A stretch of DNA of 26,553 nucleotides from Gnetum montanum (taxonomy: Eukaryota > Streptophyta > Gnetopsida > Gnetales > Gnetaceae): positions 481,223 through 507,775 of the forward strand of contig MNCI01035832.1 of the NCBI GenBank assembly GCA_015680685.1, written 5' to 3'. The position numbers and the translations under genes are program-made. The notes beneath the pieces were generated by a model. It saw only the letters and a list, made by a program, of their open reading frames with translations, was not told the DNA's origin and made no database searches. Position 1 is the first letter of the stretch. Each line of letters begins with the position of its first letter. Positions 1 through 10,123 of this stretch are shown piece after piece.

Positions 1-111
1 CCTGTATCAGCCATACCACAACTCAGCCAATGGACCTTTCATCGAAGTAAGGTATCAACTACATTGGAATTTATTTACCCTTACTAATATAAGATTATGT
101 TGTGTGTGTAG

Positions 112-300
112 ATGGTGATCATACAACAATGGATTGGATCTGGCGAGGAAAATTTGGAATGGAGCTATGCTAAAGCAGCTATGCAAGGAGCAAGATCGAT
201 GGCGCGCTTACGAATAGACAACGAAAGGTGCAATCTTGGCATTGGCAGCAGTGACACTTCTTTCTCTCTTTCTCTTTCTCAGCTGCCAAATGAGGCCTGA
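112..300 (+). CDS. possible terminal exon, hypothetical
   Basis: A 62-codon open frame ends in TGA at 298-300 and is preceded directly by a pyrimidine/GT-rich stretch ending in TAG at 109-111, which could be a 3' splice acceptor. The translation (starting MVIIQQWIGSGEENLEWSYA) is mixed in composition and ends in a Ser/Leu-rich run that comes from a CT-rich tract at about 262-280. I recognise no family. It may be the last exon of a gene or transposon lying to the left of the window, or chance. The length alone is not significant in this DNA. Confidence 0.2.
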   Translation: MVIIQQWIGSGEENLEWSYAKAAMQGARSMARLRIDNERCNLGIGSSDTSFSLSLSQLPNEA

Positions 301-1583
301 TGTCAATTTAATAATGTGTTCACCCTTGTTTTCATGAACACCAATTTTTTTTGTGTCTTGTAATGATGGTCCGTTCACATGTCATCCCATTAGTTCCATT
401 TGAGTCAATAATCCCATACCTTCCTGATATTATTGTAAAGAAATCAAGAACGAGTTTTCATTTAGTCATGGGGGTATGATGGGACACGATATCACATAGG
501 CCATGATATTGTAGTAGTCGCGATATCGCATCCCTCGCGATATCGCGTCATCCCCTGCGATATCGCATATGCGATATCACGGTGCATTGCCATATCTATA
601 AATAAGAGGTGGCTCTCCCTTTTTTCCCATCCTGGGCTTAGATCGTAGTAAAACTCATGTAGTTTGATCTCTCTAGAGATAGAATATTTTCCATGTGCTC
701 GTAGTAGGAACTCCAAAGTGAACAAATCTTTATTCGAGCAAACATTGTACTTGAACACAAGTTTGTGTATGGCAATAAAGATGAACTTCTTGGATAAACC
801 ATGTAGTGCATGGAATAGGCTAATTAGGATTTTATTTACTATTATTTATTATTTATCATTTACATGCTTTATTAGTTATTAAATATTTTTCAACCCTTCT
901 CTCCTAGTTAAGTGCCTTAGTACAACCACTTCGAGCATGTGTGTTACACGTGGTGATCCCAGCAATGACTAGTGTTTGGTAACCATGGTTGCATTGGTTC
1001 AGGGTGTGAATGGTAAGTGGGAATAGATGATGATGCTAGGTTAATTTAGACTTAGTTAGTTAGTTAGAGTTAGTAATTAGTCTCTTCAACCCTTCACCTC
1101 AATAGCATAGGAGATAAAATTGAAAAAGCTATAAAAATCATATACCTCAGACTTAACCATACACCTTGAAAAATACAAGTATAGGAAGACAATGAATAAT
1201 TAACCTTATGTGTTCCATGAGGCATGTAGGAACTTAGTTTGTGGAGTTCGACCGGATCACGAGTGTTACGCTTGTATTCATATGGTTGAGTGTAGGGGTA
1301 CCTTGCCACTCATCAACATTTTATCCTATAATCACATAGTTTAGCCATTTAAAGTTATAGCCAAAATTAACATATCCATTTACAACATTTATATCACTAG
1401 AATAATATATAGCTAAAACTAAAGCAAAAATTTTTTATAACATACATAGCCAGGGCCACACTGTGTGGCAAAATGTCCAAATAATAATAATAATCATCCA
1501 CAACATAGTCTTGGCTAATAATAGCCATTAAAAAATGACAAAAAAAATGTAAACAATAGGCTAAAATAGGTAGATGAAGGATG
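301..1583. other. AT-rich stretch without a recognisable gene
   Basis: Apart from the GATATC cluster, this interval holds only short open frames on both strands, a (TTAG)n run near 1049-1066 and an AAT/ATA microsatellite near 1480-1496. None of the open frames has a recognisable motif. The last part (below 1584) would be the 3' side of the - strand gene that follows; no clear polyadenylation signal was identified. Confidence 0.5.
486..580. repeat. cluster of GATATC-centred palindromes
   Basis: Five copies of GATATC lie at 488-493, 522-527, 539-544, 559-564 and 573-578. Three sit in longer near- or perfect palindromes: CGCGATATCGCA, CGCGATATCGCG and TGCGATATCGCA. Spacing is 34, 17, 20 and 14 bp. 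The sequence is CpG-rich in an otherwise AT-rich, CpG-poor stretch. It could be a regulatory cluster, a MITE-like foldback or a decayed satellite; nothing here decides which. Confidence 0.6.
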
Positions 1584-1658
1584 CTAAGGGGCATCTGGAG
1601 GAGGAAGTGATGGGTCATCCCAACCCTCACCACTAGGGCCACTGATGTCTCCTGATGT
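1584..1658 (-). pseudogene. flank gene, terminal exon (exon 7)
   Basis: A TTTTAG acceptor precedes the exon and an in-frame TAG ends it at 1586-1584. The short acidic/Pro/Gly-rich peptide begins TSGDISGPSGEGWDD. The cargo gene also ends in a short acidic Gly-rich exon at 11469-11336. Phase 0 agrees with the donor of the exon before it (CCATAG|GTTTGA at 1753). Confidence 0.5.
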
Positions 1659-1752
1659 CTAAAATACAACACAAAGCCAATTAGTAACCAACAACCAAAA
1701 TTATAACTTAAAAAAGACCAAAAACAAAGCTAAAGCATAGAATATATCAAAC

Positions 1753-2576
1753 CTATGGGGAATCAGGATCTCTAACATCTACGGGTAGATGTTGAAGGTT
1801 ATTCTTCAAACAATGGAGAATTTAGTCCTCCATCATATTGGGCAAGTCAATATGCCCAAGATCAACACCTGTGAGGATGTTAATTTTGTCCAATTTGGTC
1901 CAAGTAGGAAGTTCTTGAGTGATGGTAGCCACATAAGTCTCACCTACAATAGTGGTGATCTAAGGAGTTGGAGATTTCTCCACTATGAAAGCGCTCTGAA
2001 AGAGCTAATAGGAACTCTCTGCCTAAATCCCTTGAATGAATAGTGCTCTCTTGCATCATTCAATTGACACCTCTTTGAGCCACTTTAAGTAGGTGGCCTG
2101 ATTAGCCTTATATTGTCATTTGTGATCCTTTTTTGTCTTACCCCACTCTAGGACCCATGTGTAGTCATTTTTCCAATCCTTGGCCTTTTGGGAGATGAGA
2201 TTCATCTACATCTACTGATTCGCCATCTTTTGTGAAAGTGCCACCTTATCCTAGATGGTATGTTAGTATTAGGCCAATGTGATCTCTCTAGTCTACAAGT
2301 TCTCTAAGTTAGCCACTTAGGCTTCCACAAAGGCATTGCAATCCTAGAGATCCCTAATCACCTCTTCTTACTGCCAAGTCTCCTCCCTCAAGGCCACAAC
2401 CTATTCCCATAGGAATTTCTTGGACCTCTCCATCTCCCATGAAGTTTTGGCACATGAAATTCCTAGATCAGTAGTAGTTTCATACAACTTTAGGGGTACG
2501 CTCTATACATTGGAGGGAAGCTTTGTTAATGATTCAAACTCCATGTCTCAGCTAGGGTCCCACTCCACAGATGGCA
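1753..2576 (-). pseudogene. flank gene, exon 6 (coiled-coil-like)
   Basis: This exon is bounded by an acceptor CTGTAG at 2577 and a donor CATAG|GT at 1753. The - strand translation is charged and helix-prone, with many stops at Gln-like positions. It matches the cargo exon 12377-11551. The clearest matches are a block ending WGKTKKDHK (cargo WGKTQRDHK) and a final ~65-residue block starting GET that aligns with the cargo without gaps by eye. The length (824 versus 827 nt) is nearly the same. Confidence 0.65.
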
Positions 2577-2699
2577 CTACAGATAATACATAACCATAAA
2601 ATACAATCATAAGCATAGTTCATAACCTAAAATAGCCATAACATAAACACAACCTACAACATAGAAAAATGACTAAGGCATAGGAAATAAAGTTCTTAC

Positions 2700-3146
2700 C
2701 TATCTTAGGTGCAACTTATTGCAACCAATCGATGATGTCCTTGGCCATCCTGTGGATGAACTCCATTTTGTTTGGGACTTCTACCCATAGTTTCATGCGA
2801 AACATAGGTGCAGAGGCATTTACTAGTGGCTTAGGAACTACTATAATCATAAGAATCATTAAATGGTTCAAATTAAAACCAAACCTAAAACTATAGGATA
2901 TAAGGAAAGGTGTTAAGACATGTGCATACTTGGCTTCTCCTCTCCCTTATCTAGGATGAGGATGGAAAATGCACATGGCATCACCTCACTAACTAAGGCA
3001 TCTAGATCATCTATATCTACATTGGCTAACCTTTTATCCTCATGCCACTATAAGAGTGCCTCCTTTTCATACCTTTGTTATTCCTTTGTTGTACTAGCTA
3101 CATGCGTTTGCACTTTCTCCTCCATGGTAGCTTGGGCTACCATGTC
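2700..3146 (-). pseudogene. flank gene, exon 5
   Basis: The acceptor is CATCAG at 3147 and the donor is G|GTAAGAA at 2699. The first half is charged (Glu/Lys/His-rich). The second half contains WVEVPNKMEFIHRMAKDIID, which matches WAEVPDKFAFV in the cargo exon at 13008-12472. Both exons end a few residues later at a GTAAG donor. Two TAG/TAA stops and a possible small deletion near 2870-2920 break it. Confidence 0.65.
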
Positions 3147-3184
3147 CTGATGCTTATCTACAACCATAGCATATAAAACCAAAT

Positions 3185-3236
3185 TAGCATATGAAACAAT
3201 AACATATCCATAGCATATGAAACAATAACATATCCA
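3185..3236. repeat. perfect 26-bp tandem duplication
   Basis: The 26-bp unit starting TAGCATATGAAACAATAA occurs at 3185-3210 and again at 3211-3236 without a mismatch. It lies in the intron between flank exons 4 and 5. A recent local slippage or duplication explains it. Confidence 0.9.
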
Positions 3237-3290
3237 TAAATCTTAAAACATAGAATAGCCAAAATATAAATAAAACTTGTTTGTGACTAC

Positions 3291-4333
3291 CTAATGTGAA
3301 GTTTTAAGCTTAAACTTAAGCTTCTTCTAGATGGGTTGCTCTAATCTTGGTGGTGCTTCCTTTGAGGGCCTCTTAAGCTTGGCCTTGGCTGCCCCTTTGG
3401 CCCCTTTATGTAACTGATGGGCCATTAGGATGCTTGTTGGAATTGTGAGGGGCTCCTTCCCCATGCCATTAGGGGATTCACACTGCCTACCACCAAGATC
3501 CTTGGTTGTAACAGACAACAAATCATTCATCTCATCTAGTGGATTTTGGACCTACATGACTAGATAAATATGCTTTATCCAAGGCCTAGAAAGTTGGTCT
3601 GGGTCTTCGGCCATCAATCATCCATTCCTCGACACCACCAGGAACTTCACAAACCTCTTTAAATAACCGAAAAGGAATAAAAAATGCATGTGGATTATGA
3701 TATAGGTATCATCATAGAGTTTGAGAATATCATCCTAAAGCCTAAAAGCCAAGGAAGCAGCCTAGTTGAATTTGATACCCTCCATTAGGACCCTCTTAAA
3801 GGTCCACCCTTGCATGATGCCGATTGTCTTCTTTTGTGATAATAGCTTAGGGAACACATGAGATTTGAACAAAGGATATGAAGTCTTTGCCTCAAGATTC
3901 ATGAAGCTATCCATAGAATTTCCAAAGTGACCTTTACTAGCACCAAACCACCTCCAAAACTTCCTCATGATGGTCCACTTCATTCACTATTTTAGTGGCA
4001 ACCTTTGCCCCATTAGTGGAAACACTAAACAAGTTATAAAAGTTTCCCTCATTGATGGGTATGGTAATCGACACACCTTGAACTATGATGTTAAAATTGT
4101 TGGCTTCTTCATCAAACCATTCAATGATGTTTAACATATCTATAGCAAGGATGGAAGGGATAGGTGCCATGAACACATCAAGTAAACCTTCATGCTTAAT
4201 GTTTGCTTGGATGTATCTTGGAACTTGCCCCCTCAACCACTCCTATGCTAGTATCACATAACCAAATTTCAAGATGAGGGTATCCTCATGACGTCTTAAA
4301 ACTAATAAGGTGATGTTGCCAGAGGTGGAAGGT
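3291..4333 (-). pseudogene. flank gene, exon 4 (largest exon)
   Basis: The acceptor is TGCAAG at 4334 and the donor is TTAG|GTAGTC at 3291. This exon is 1043 nt, against 1032 nt for the cargo exon 14175-13144. The longest clean pieces are 4236-3937 and 3983-3762 in two frames, so there is one frameshift near 3960, with TAG stops further on. Aligned blocks in order are: FMAP, a VQGV...INEGNF box that matches VIDINDQLF in the cargo, VFPKLLSQ versus AFPQLLT, a GYLKRFVKFLVV block versus GCLKHFAEFLVV, and LLSVTTKDL near the end. The VQGV/GIPIDG-like region loosely recalls plant mobile-domain or Transposase-28-like proteins, but I would not assign it on that basis. Confidence 0.75.
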
Positions 4334-4489
4334 CTTGCAAGACAATAACAAATGTTTAGCATCAACATAGGCATGTCTCACAACTAGTTAAAATAATAGA
4401 ACACTTGAAACCTTAGTGACCATAAAGCATTATGCATTAGAATCCTTGTGTTTAGCTTTCTTCTTCTTACTCAATGTGGCTTGTGTATA

Positions 4490-4736
4490 GGTCCCAGCTG
4501 CAAAGGTGTAATCCTTGGTGTTCTTATAGTTCACCGACTATCTTTGTATCATCTTGTTGGCCTTACACTTCTTGTAGATAGGGTTGAAATATTTAGTGTA
4601 TCTATCAAATTATCCTCTTAACTATTCATACATAATAGTTCTAATTTGGAGACCCTTGGTAAATACATCTAAGGTAGTTTGAGCCACCACCAGAGTTTGA
4701 TCATTGGTGATGAAGCCTTGATCATTAACCCTATAC
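4490..4736 (-). pseudogene. flank gene, exon 3
   Basis: A CTTGCAG acceptor opens the exon at 4736; the 3' end is approximate. The translation has RVNDQGFITNDQ, then DVFTKGLQIRTIMYE, and then a Lys/Tyr-rich block. The cargo exon 14513-14258 has RVHDQ at the same place and GIFLKSLRVGVIAHYGEGY after it. One TAG and one TAA interrupt it. Confidence 0.55.
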
Positions 4737-4827
4737 CTGCAAGAAGTTCATAAAATTGAAAAGTTAGAAAAGGTAACTTAACCAACAAAGCCCAAAACAT
4801 AAAAACACAATAATAACCATTCTTAAC

Positions 4828-4856
4828 CCTATAGATGATATATGGTTCTAGGTGGG
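4828..4856 (-). pseudogene. flank gene, end of exon 2, cut by the retrotransposon
   Basis: Only 29 nt remain on this side of the insertion, ending at a possible donor G|GTTAAG. The rest of the exon is on the far side of the element, above 23052. The peptide HLEPYIIYR just before the donor resembles the exon end in the cargo gene (GTVYCVGR before GTGAGT at 14618). Confidence 0.45.
4852..4856. repeat. target-site duplication, left copy
   Basis: GTGGG directly precedes the 5' LTR. ATGGG follows the 3' LTR at 23052-23056, so four of five bases agree. A 5-bp duplication is the normal size for Ty3/gypsy elements, and the single mismatch is a transition. Confidence 0.8.
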
Positions 4857-5193
4857 TAAAACACCCTAAAAAATGTGGGGTCATCCTTGCTTCACCAGGA
4901 TCTTGCAGTCCACATAGCACGATGGCAGTTCATCAGGAAGAACGTTCTGAGTCTAGGTCGACCAGTTTAGCAAATTTTCTACTTTGAGCATGGACAGGTT
5001 TTGTACCATCCTGCCTACCCACCAAAGTAGCCTAAATAGCCGGCAACCTACTTAGGAACATCGTGCAGAATCAACGGCAACATCCTGGATATGCAAGAAA
5101 TAGTTTGGCAAGTTTTCTAAGTTATGAAGCCTGCTATGCTATGTAGTGTAGCAAGCTTCAGAAGATGATGGTGGAACAAAGTGCTATGTTACC

Positions 5194-5201
5194 TGACGTC
5201 A
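5194..5201. promoter_or_regulatory. TGACGTCA bZIP/CRE-like site, 5' LTR
   Basis: A perfect 8-bp palindrome of the type bound by plant TGA/bZIP factors lies about 600 bp before the LTR TATA box. It is kept in the 3' LTR at 21676-21683, where it is flanked by an extra ACGT core. Conservation in both LTRs is seen; binding is inferred. Confidence 0.45.
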
Positions 5202-5458
5202 CAAAGTGTAGCACAGAAACAACTTCACTACCCACTCCCCTCACCCAATTTCAAGTTTTGCAGTGATGTCCTTTTTTCATCAGGAAGTGGCAGACCATGT
5301 CTGTTGCTACACTACACTGAGCTACATGGCGTAGCAAGGCATAGCAATCCTACAGAAGAGACAAAAGGGAGTTCGAAAGGTGGAGTCAATAGAGTTCGCA
5401 AGACTTGCATCGTAAGAGAAAGTTTGAAAATCGGAAAAACTCTTGCAACTAAGGCAAG

Positions 5459-5482
5459 TTGCTATGCTACGTAGCATAGCAA
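5459..5482. repeat. 24-bp perfect palindrome in 5' LTR
   Basis: The half-site TTGCTATGCTAC is followed directly by its exact complement, with ACGT at the centre. The matching site of the 3' LTR is also a perfect palindrome but differs in sequence and length (26 bp, 21941-21966). Related GCTAYGCTA/TAGCRTAGC pieces recur at about 5131-5157, 5303-5348 and 5514-5550. Confidence 0.85.
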
Positions 5483-5796
5483 GCATGTAATAGACAGTAG
5501 AACACGCGACAAGGTGCTACGCTACGCCAAGCATGCTATGTCACAAAGCACAACGAGGCATGTAGGTGGTTGCGTGACATCAATTCACTCCACCTAATCA
5601 GACCATTGGCACGTGTCCCTAGACGCTGACAATGCGATTACGGCATGGTAGGATCACAATTATTGCTTGGAAGGTTCACATTGCAATGATCTTGTAGGTC
5701 CAATGGTCATAGATGACTCGAGTGGTGCCAGTAAGACAAGGCAAGCCTACGACATGTATCATTCAAAAACTACCCGTTTCCGCTTACCTTCGGCCC

Positions 5797-5804
5797 TATA
5801 AATA
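5797..5804 (+). promoter_or_regulatory. TATA box of the 5' LTR
   Basis: TATAAATA lies 940 bp from the LTR start in the context CCTATAAATATCCC. The 3' LTR has it at the same offset (22281-22288). It should place the start of genomic RNA about 30 bp downstream, near 5830, which makes U3 about 970 bp and R plus U5 about 740 bp. Confidence 0.75.
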
Positions 5805-6572
5805 TCCCAGCAAACAACATATAACAGGTGGAAAATTTTTAGAGGTACCCAAAATTTGGAAAAGTCCACAACCTTTAAAGTTGGCAATTGCAAAAGAGTT
5901 TGCATCTTTCTTGAAGAAAACAACTTCCAAGTGGTGGGAACTTTGAAATTCTAAAACAAAGATCTCCCTTCTCTCCAACATTGTAATATCAAAGTCATCT
6001 GTCTAAAGTTGCAAATAGCGACCTCTCTCTACAGGCGAGAGGTCCTTGTCTTTATTCTACCACCTTGGTAGAGCCCCATATTATTTGTACATGAACACAT
6101 GTCCAAGCGCATAGCTCTTTCTGCTCGACACATCCTAGTTACTCTCGAAATTTCTGTACTCCATCGTGCTGTGTAGCCGATTGTATCCACCCTGACTGGA
6201 CGAGTTTGTAGCTTTGGAGCGGTGCATGTTTCTAACCATACTTTACTTTATTTTCCATTTACTGTCTCGTTTCTTTGCATTATTTTCTATTTTTTTCACT
6301 TTTAAGCATTATTTCATATTATGTTACATTTTTACAATTTCTCTCCTGCTTTATTTACCTATAAGCATTATCTTGCATTTTGCATTATTTACATTGCAAA
6401 AGGCTATATTGATGCTGATGTAAGTCCCTATCTGATCGGCTAGACCGTTCAGGGCACCCCATGTCTACACACACCTAGCACCATCCTCCCGTGGATACGA
6501 GGTTGGAACTATCGCGTCCACCAACCCCCGACGTTCTTCCAGCTACCAACATTTTTGGTTGCTACAGTTTTC

Positions 6573-6590
6573 TGGCGCTAGAAGGAGGGC
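6573..6590 (+). other. primer binding site, matches plant tRNA-Asn(GUU)
   Basis: Six bases after the LTR end comes TGGCGCTAGAAGGAGGGC. Its complement ends in CCA after a G discriminator base. The acceptor strand TTCTAGC pairs with GCTGGAA, the 5' end of plant tRNA-Asn(GUU) as I recall it. The start TGG and the position are normal for an LTR element. The tRNA identity rests on memory and should be checked against a tRNA set. Confidence 0.75.
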
Positions 6591-6672
6591 CTTTTGGTGC
6601 CTTTGCCATGTGTCATGGTAGTTCTATAAGATGTCTGCACCCTAATATACACGAGTGTAAATGTGACACCCT

Positions 6673-7500
6673 CTTGTAGTTGTTTGTGCTCTGTGCAATG
6701 TAGATCGGTTGCCTCGGTGATTCCTCTAGAACCCTATGGAACACAAGGCCTCCAATTGTTGGTTAACTAGCTCACTCTATAGTTGTCTTGCATGTGTTCT
6801 GAACCCCATCTCATTTGCTACAGACTGGTCACCTTGACGATCCCTCTGGGATCCTATGAGACATAAAGCCTACCTGATTGCTAGCTAGCTTTCCCATCCT
6901 ACGATTGTCTTGTTTGCGTTCTGTACCCCATCCAGTGTGGTACAGACTGGTCACCTCGATAGTCTCTCCGGGATCCTGTGAGACATAAAGCCTACCTGGT
7001 CGCTAGTTAATTTTCTCATCTTATAGTAGTCTTGTACGCCTTCCACACCTCGGCCTGCATTAGCATAGACTTGACACCCATCTATGGTTGTTTACATGTC
7101 GTATGATGTAGATCGGTCGCCTCGATGGTTCCTCCAGAATCCTACGAGACAATAAGCCTTCCGACGATGATTTAACTTGCCTTTCCTTTTTATAGTAGTC
7201 CTACACATGTTTTTCACCCTAGCCAATGCAGGGGAAAACATGACACCCTTTGAGGTTGTTTACGCCTTGTCTGGTGCAGGTCGGTCGCCTCGGCGGTCCC
7301 TCTAGGATCCTGCGGGACATAAAGCCTCCTTGATCGTTTGTCAACTAAACTTGCCTTACAGTAGTCTTGCACATGCTCTGTACCTCATCACGGATAGGCA
7401 TAGACATGACACCCTCTGTGGTTGTTTACACTTTGTGTGGTATAGATTGGTCGCCCCGACGATTCCCCTGGAATCTGGCAAGACGTAAAACCACCCTTTT
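6673..7500 (+). repeat. six diverged leader repeats, ~121 bp then ~167 bp periods
   Basis: A core like AGATCGGTCGCCTCGRYG, followed by a CCTCTRGGATCC block and GACATAAAGCC, begins at 6702, 6822, 6944, 7110, 7278 and 7444. Steps are 120, 122, 166, 168 and 166 bp, so the array changes period in the middle. Units 1 and 4-6 also share a GTTGTTT box upstream. The CCTCTRGGATCC block contains a short GGATCC palindrome in several copies, so hairpins in the RNA are possible. Confidence 0.8.
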
Positions 7501-7567
7501 GTCGCTTTTTTCAATCCTTCTGTTCTTTTGCACTTTTTGCATTTTTTGCATAATCACTTCCTTAGCA

Positions 7568-10123
7568 ATGGCTTCTGCCACCAACGCTGTTGACACCTTC
7601 AACACAGAGGTGCCCTTCATGGTCCAAGGCACTATTGGTGTTGAACAATGACTGAATCCAATGCAGGAAGCACATCGATCTCTCAGAATCCAAAATTGAG
7701 GACCTGAGGAACTGGCCCAGCAACACAAGCGTTACAGTTTTCTTTGTGCAAAGGTGTAGGCTAATCTGCCCTTGGATTTACATGAACTTTAAGAAAAACA
7801 TAACTTCAAGTTTGCTTATTGCAACAGGGAGGAATTCATTCCTACCCTGGGCATTTCATTGCCTTTAACGCAAGTGTACCAAAGGCTTCTAGATCACCTA
7901 ATCCAGTTGACCAGGCTTAGGGAGTAACAAGACATAACATCCAACCAGGATGATGCCTTTCAAGATGGGTAGGAGGAACTCAATTCCCAATCTGATGAGG
8001 GAGTTCAGGCCAACCTCGTTCCCATCTTGCCTACCCAGTCCTTCTGGGCCAACTTGTTGTCTGTCACCACCCCCTTGATTATTACGCCTATGCTTCAGCA
8101 GCCTACAACCGCAACTGCAATGGGTAGCCATGCTACATTCCTAGCGCATCATCATCCCCATTCCCCAGTTGCACTCACAGAAACTATGCTGCCATAAGCC
8201 ATTTATCAGCACACTCCCACGGTGCGCAACATGCCTATCACGGCTACCCTACCGCATATCCATACAATACCTACTTTGCAACCACACATAATGCCTATGC
8301 CAATTCCTACCTATGCATCTGTTCCACCTACTGTGGTGAGCCCAGGCCCATCCACATGGTGGACCATGTTCACTTCTTCATCTATTCTACAACTGTCGCA
8401 GATGTCTCACTATGTTCACCACCAGGCCTACCTGACCCAGAAAATGGTACATCTTGGCACGGGGCCATGGTCTATCCCATCTGTAACCCAAACGGTCTAT
8501 TCGGTGACTCAACCCACTATTACCACTCCAACAATACCACCCACCAGGTGGTGGACAACGCAAACAGCACCTTTAGCGGGGGTGGTTCCAACGGCACCCC
8601 TGATGGGTCAAATCACCATCGCCACCATACCACATGTGGGAGTTTCCTCTATAGTCCCTCAACCTTCTACAATGTCATCGGGTCTAGACCAAGCATTTCA
8701 GCTCATCCAGACCCTAACTGAGAAAGTAAAATACCTCAAAGCTTATGGGTCCGATACGGTACAAGTCATGGACTTCTATCAGGACGACCCTGTCAACCCT
8801 GCAATCCTTACTTTGATATTGCCACCTGGGATGTCCCTCCCACACTTCACGAAGTACGATAGGAAAGGGGATCCCAATACCCATCTTGTCACTTTCTGGT
8901 CAAAGTCTTTGCTATTACAATAGTGGCCGCATACAATCATTCATGTCTTTGCCATGTCCCTAGCTAGGAAAGCCTTAGATTGGTACCGTGTGTTTCCACG
9001 TTCATCTATTTCGACTTTGGAAGAACTCTTGACCTAGTTTGTGACACGCTTAAAATATAATTTGAAGCCAGAAACCACACTAGATCAGCTGATGGGTGTG
9101 AAACAAGACCCGCTAGAACCAGTCCAAAAATTCATTCAACGTTGGAGCGCGACACTTAATGAAATCTGTGAGCCCATCGCAGAGGCTCACTTGTTAGCCA
9201 TCTTTATGGGTGCAGTGAACAACTTTATCAAGTCCAAACTATATTACCTCGCTCCATGCTCTCTTAGCCAAGATTTTGCTCAAACGAAAAGCATACAAGA
9301 CGCGGTCGAGGTGAGCAAAGACCTAGCCTACATCACTTACAAGAACAGCTTTGCAAAAAAGGACAAGGGTAAGGCCCCAAAAACCATGGTGGCTACTGTG
9401 GCAGCTGAGGCCAAGCCCAAACATAGCAATAGCGGAAGCAAGAATAACAAGAAATCGTCCACACCTGCGGCTGATTCTGTGCCCAAACCGGGCCAAGCAT
9501 CATAACCTACCGCACCTGTGCTTGAGACATCTGCATACACTAAATCCAACTTCAAGCACAAAGATCGTTCAAAATACACCCGACTTCCTCTCAAACCTTC
9601 AAAACTCCTGAAGCAACTATTGGTAGTGGGATACATCCAACACAAGTAGATGTTGGAGGAAGCAAACATGAGACATCGACGCTACTGTGAGCTCCTTAGG
9701 AATCCCTCTTTGGCCCTATCCAATGAGCCTCCGGTTCCTAGGGATTTTAGGCTAGATAGGTTTTGTGACTACCACCAACTATGTGGTCACACCACAGATT
9801 ATTGTTTATCATTGCAGGATGACATCCAAAGATTAATCAACTTGAGAAAGCTGGTGTTGGATGAAAGTAACCCAATGTACCCTGAAAATCAATCTATGTA
9901 TGTCTACACAAATCCCCTCAATGCCAATAATGCCAATTACGTAATAAACACCATTGGTATTGATAATGATTCCACACCACCCTTCCAGCCATTTGTGATT
10001 TGTGTGCCTCAATGTAGTGCACCAATACCACCAATGGTTGGTCCAAGTTCGCAGCTGCCCTTCATCTTGAAAGTTCCACCATGGGCATCTACCTCTGCAC
10101 CAGCTATTGGTGAGGCCACATGA
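7568..10123 (+). pseudogene. gag: gag (capsid and zinc knuckle), with in-frame stops
   Basis: Gag coats the genomic RNA in cytoplasmic particles. The frame is the same from the ATG at 7568 to 10123, but it is broken by about ten stops (for example 7649, 8921, 9503, 10121), mostly TAG/TAA/TGA where Gln or Arg codons are likely. Order: N-terminal region; a Pro/Thr/Met-rich linker (about 8222-8700); the capsid domain (retrotransposon gag family), from LPPGMSLPHFTKYDRKGDPN through ARKALDWYRVFP and a QRWSATLNEICEP block to about 9330; a Lys/Ser-rich linker; and the zinc knuckle CDYHQLCGHTTDYC at 9764-9805 (C-X2-H-X4-H-X4-C), typical of Tat elements. The leader start ATGGCTTC has a good plant context. 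Frame preservation despite the stops indicates decay by point mutation. Confidence 0.9.

Larger units (their letters stand above)
1584..4856 (-). pseudogene. 3' part of a multi-exon gene, paralogue of the retrotransposon's antisense cargo
   Basis: Read on the - strand, this region holds a series of exon-like blocks with plausible GT/AG ends: 4856-4828, 4736 to about 4490, 4333-3291, 3146-2700, 2576-1753 and 1658-1584. In the same order they match the antisense gene inside the retrotransposon (14618 down to 11336). Shared short stretches include GLLDVFMAP versus GLMDLFMAP, a VQGV box, LLSVTTKDL versus SLSVTTKGL, and WGKTKKDHK versus WGKTQRDHK. Stops and frameshifts break all large exons. The retrotransposon cut this gene near the end of its second exon, and its 5' part lies at 23052-24850. 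I do not recognise the protein as a whole. Homology between the two loci is seen directly; the exon ends are inference. Confidence 0.75.
4857..6566 (+). repeat. 5' long terminal repeat (1710 bp)
   Basis: The repeat begins TAAAACACCC (the 3' copy begins TGAAACACCC, so TG has become TA here) and ends GGTTGCTACA. It aligns along its full length with 21342-23051, which is also 1710 bp. Differences are mostly C/T and G/A, around one in ten by eye. It contains a TGACGTCA site, long palindromes built on GCTAYGCTACGTAGC, a TATA box at 5797 and an AT-rich U5-side stretch at about 6230-6400. Confidence 0.95.
6567..7567 (+). other. 5' leader (untranslated region) with repeats
   Basis: About 1 kb separates the LTR from the first gag ATG. 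No open frame worth calling is present. Most of it is six diverged copies of one unit (listed separately). It ends in a T-rich stretch with three TTTTGCA motifs at 7523-7555, just before the ATG at 7568. Confidence 0.7.

Noticed and set aside
1049-1070. TTAG repeats resembling telomeric sequence
   Set aside because: Only about four TTAG units, not TTTAGGG; a simple microsatellite.
5181-5474. 97-codon + frame, with a closely similar one at 21663-21974
   Set aside because: Both lie in the LTR copies at the same offset. Their similarity comes from LTR duplication and they contain the palindromic repeats; no coding signal.
5713-5946. 77-codon + frame and its - strand partner, repeated at 22197-22430
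   Set aside because: Spans the LTR TATA box and appears in both LTRs for the same reason; not a gene.
6214-6423. Phe/Leu-rich frame that looks like a membrane protein (also 22710-22937)
   Set aside because: The T-rich U5-side of the LTR reads as Phe/Leu/Ile by composition alone.
8356-8721. 121-codon + frame overlapping gag
   Set aside because: Alternative frame of the Pro/Thr-rich gag linker; the gag frame continues on both sides.
9337-9669. 110-codon - strand frame opposite gag
   Set aside because: Antisense shadow of the Lys/Ser/Pro-rich gag linker; no splice sites or homology to the antisense gene.
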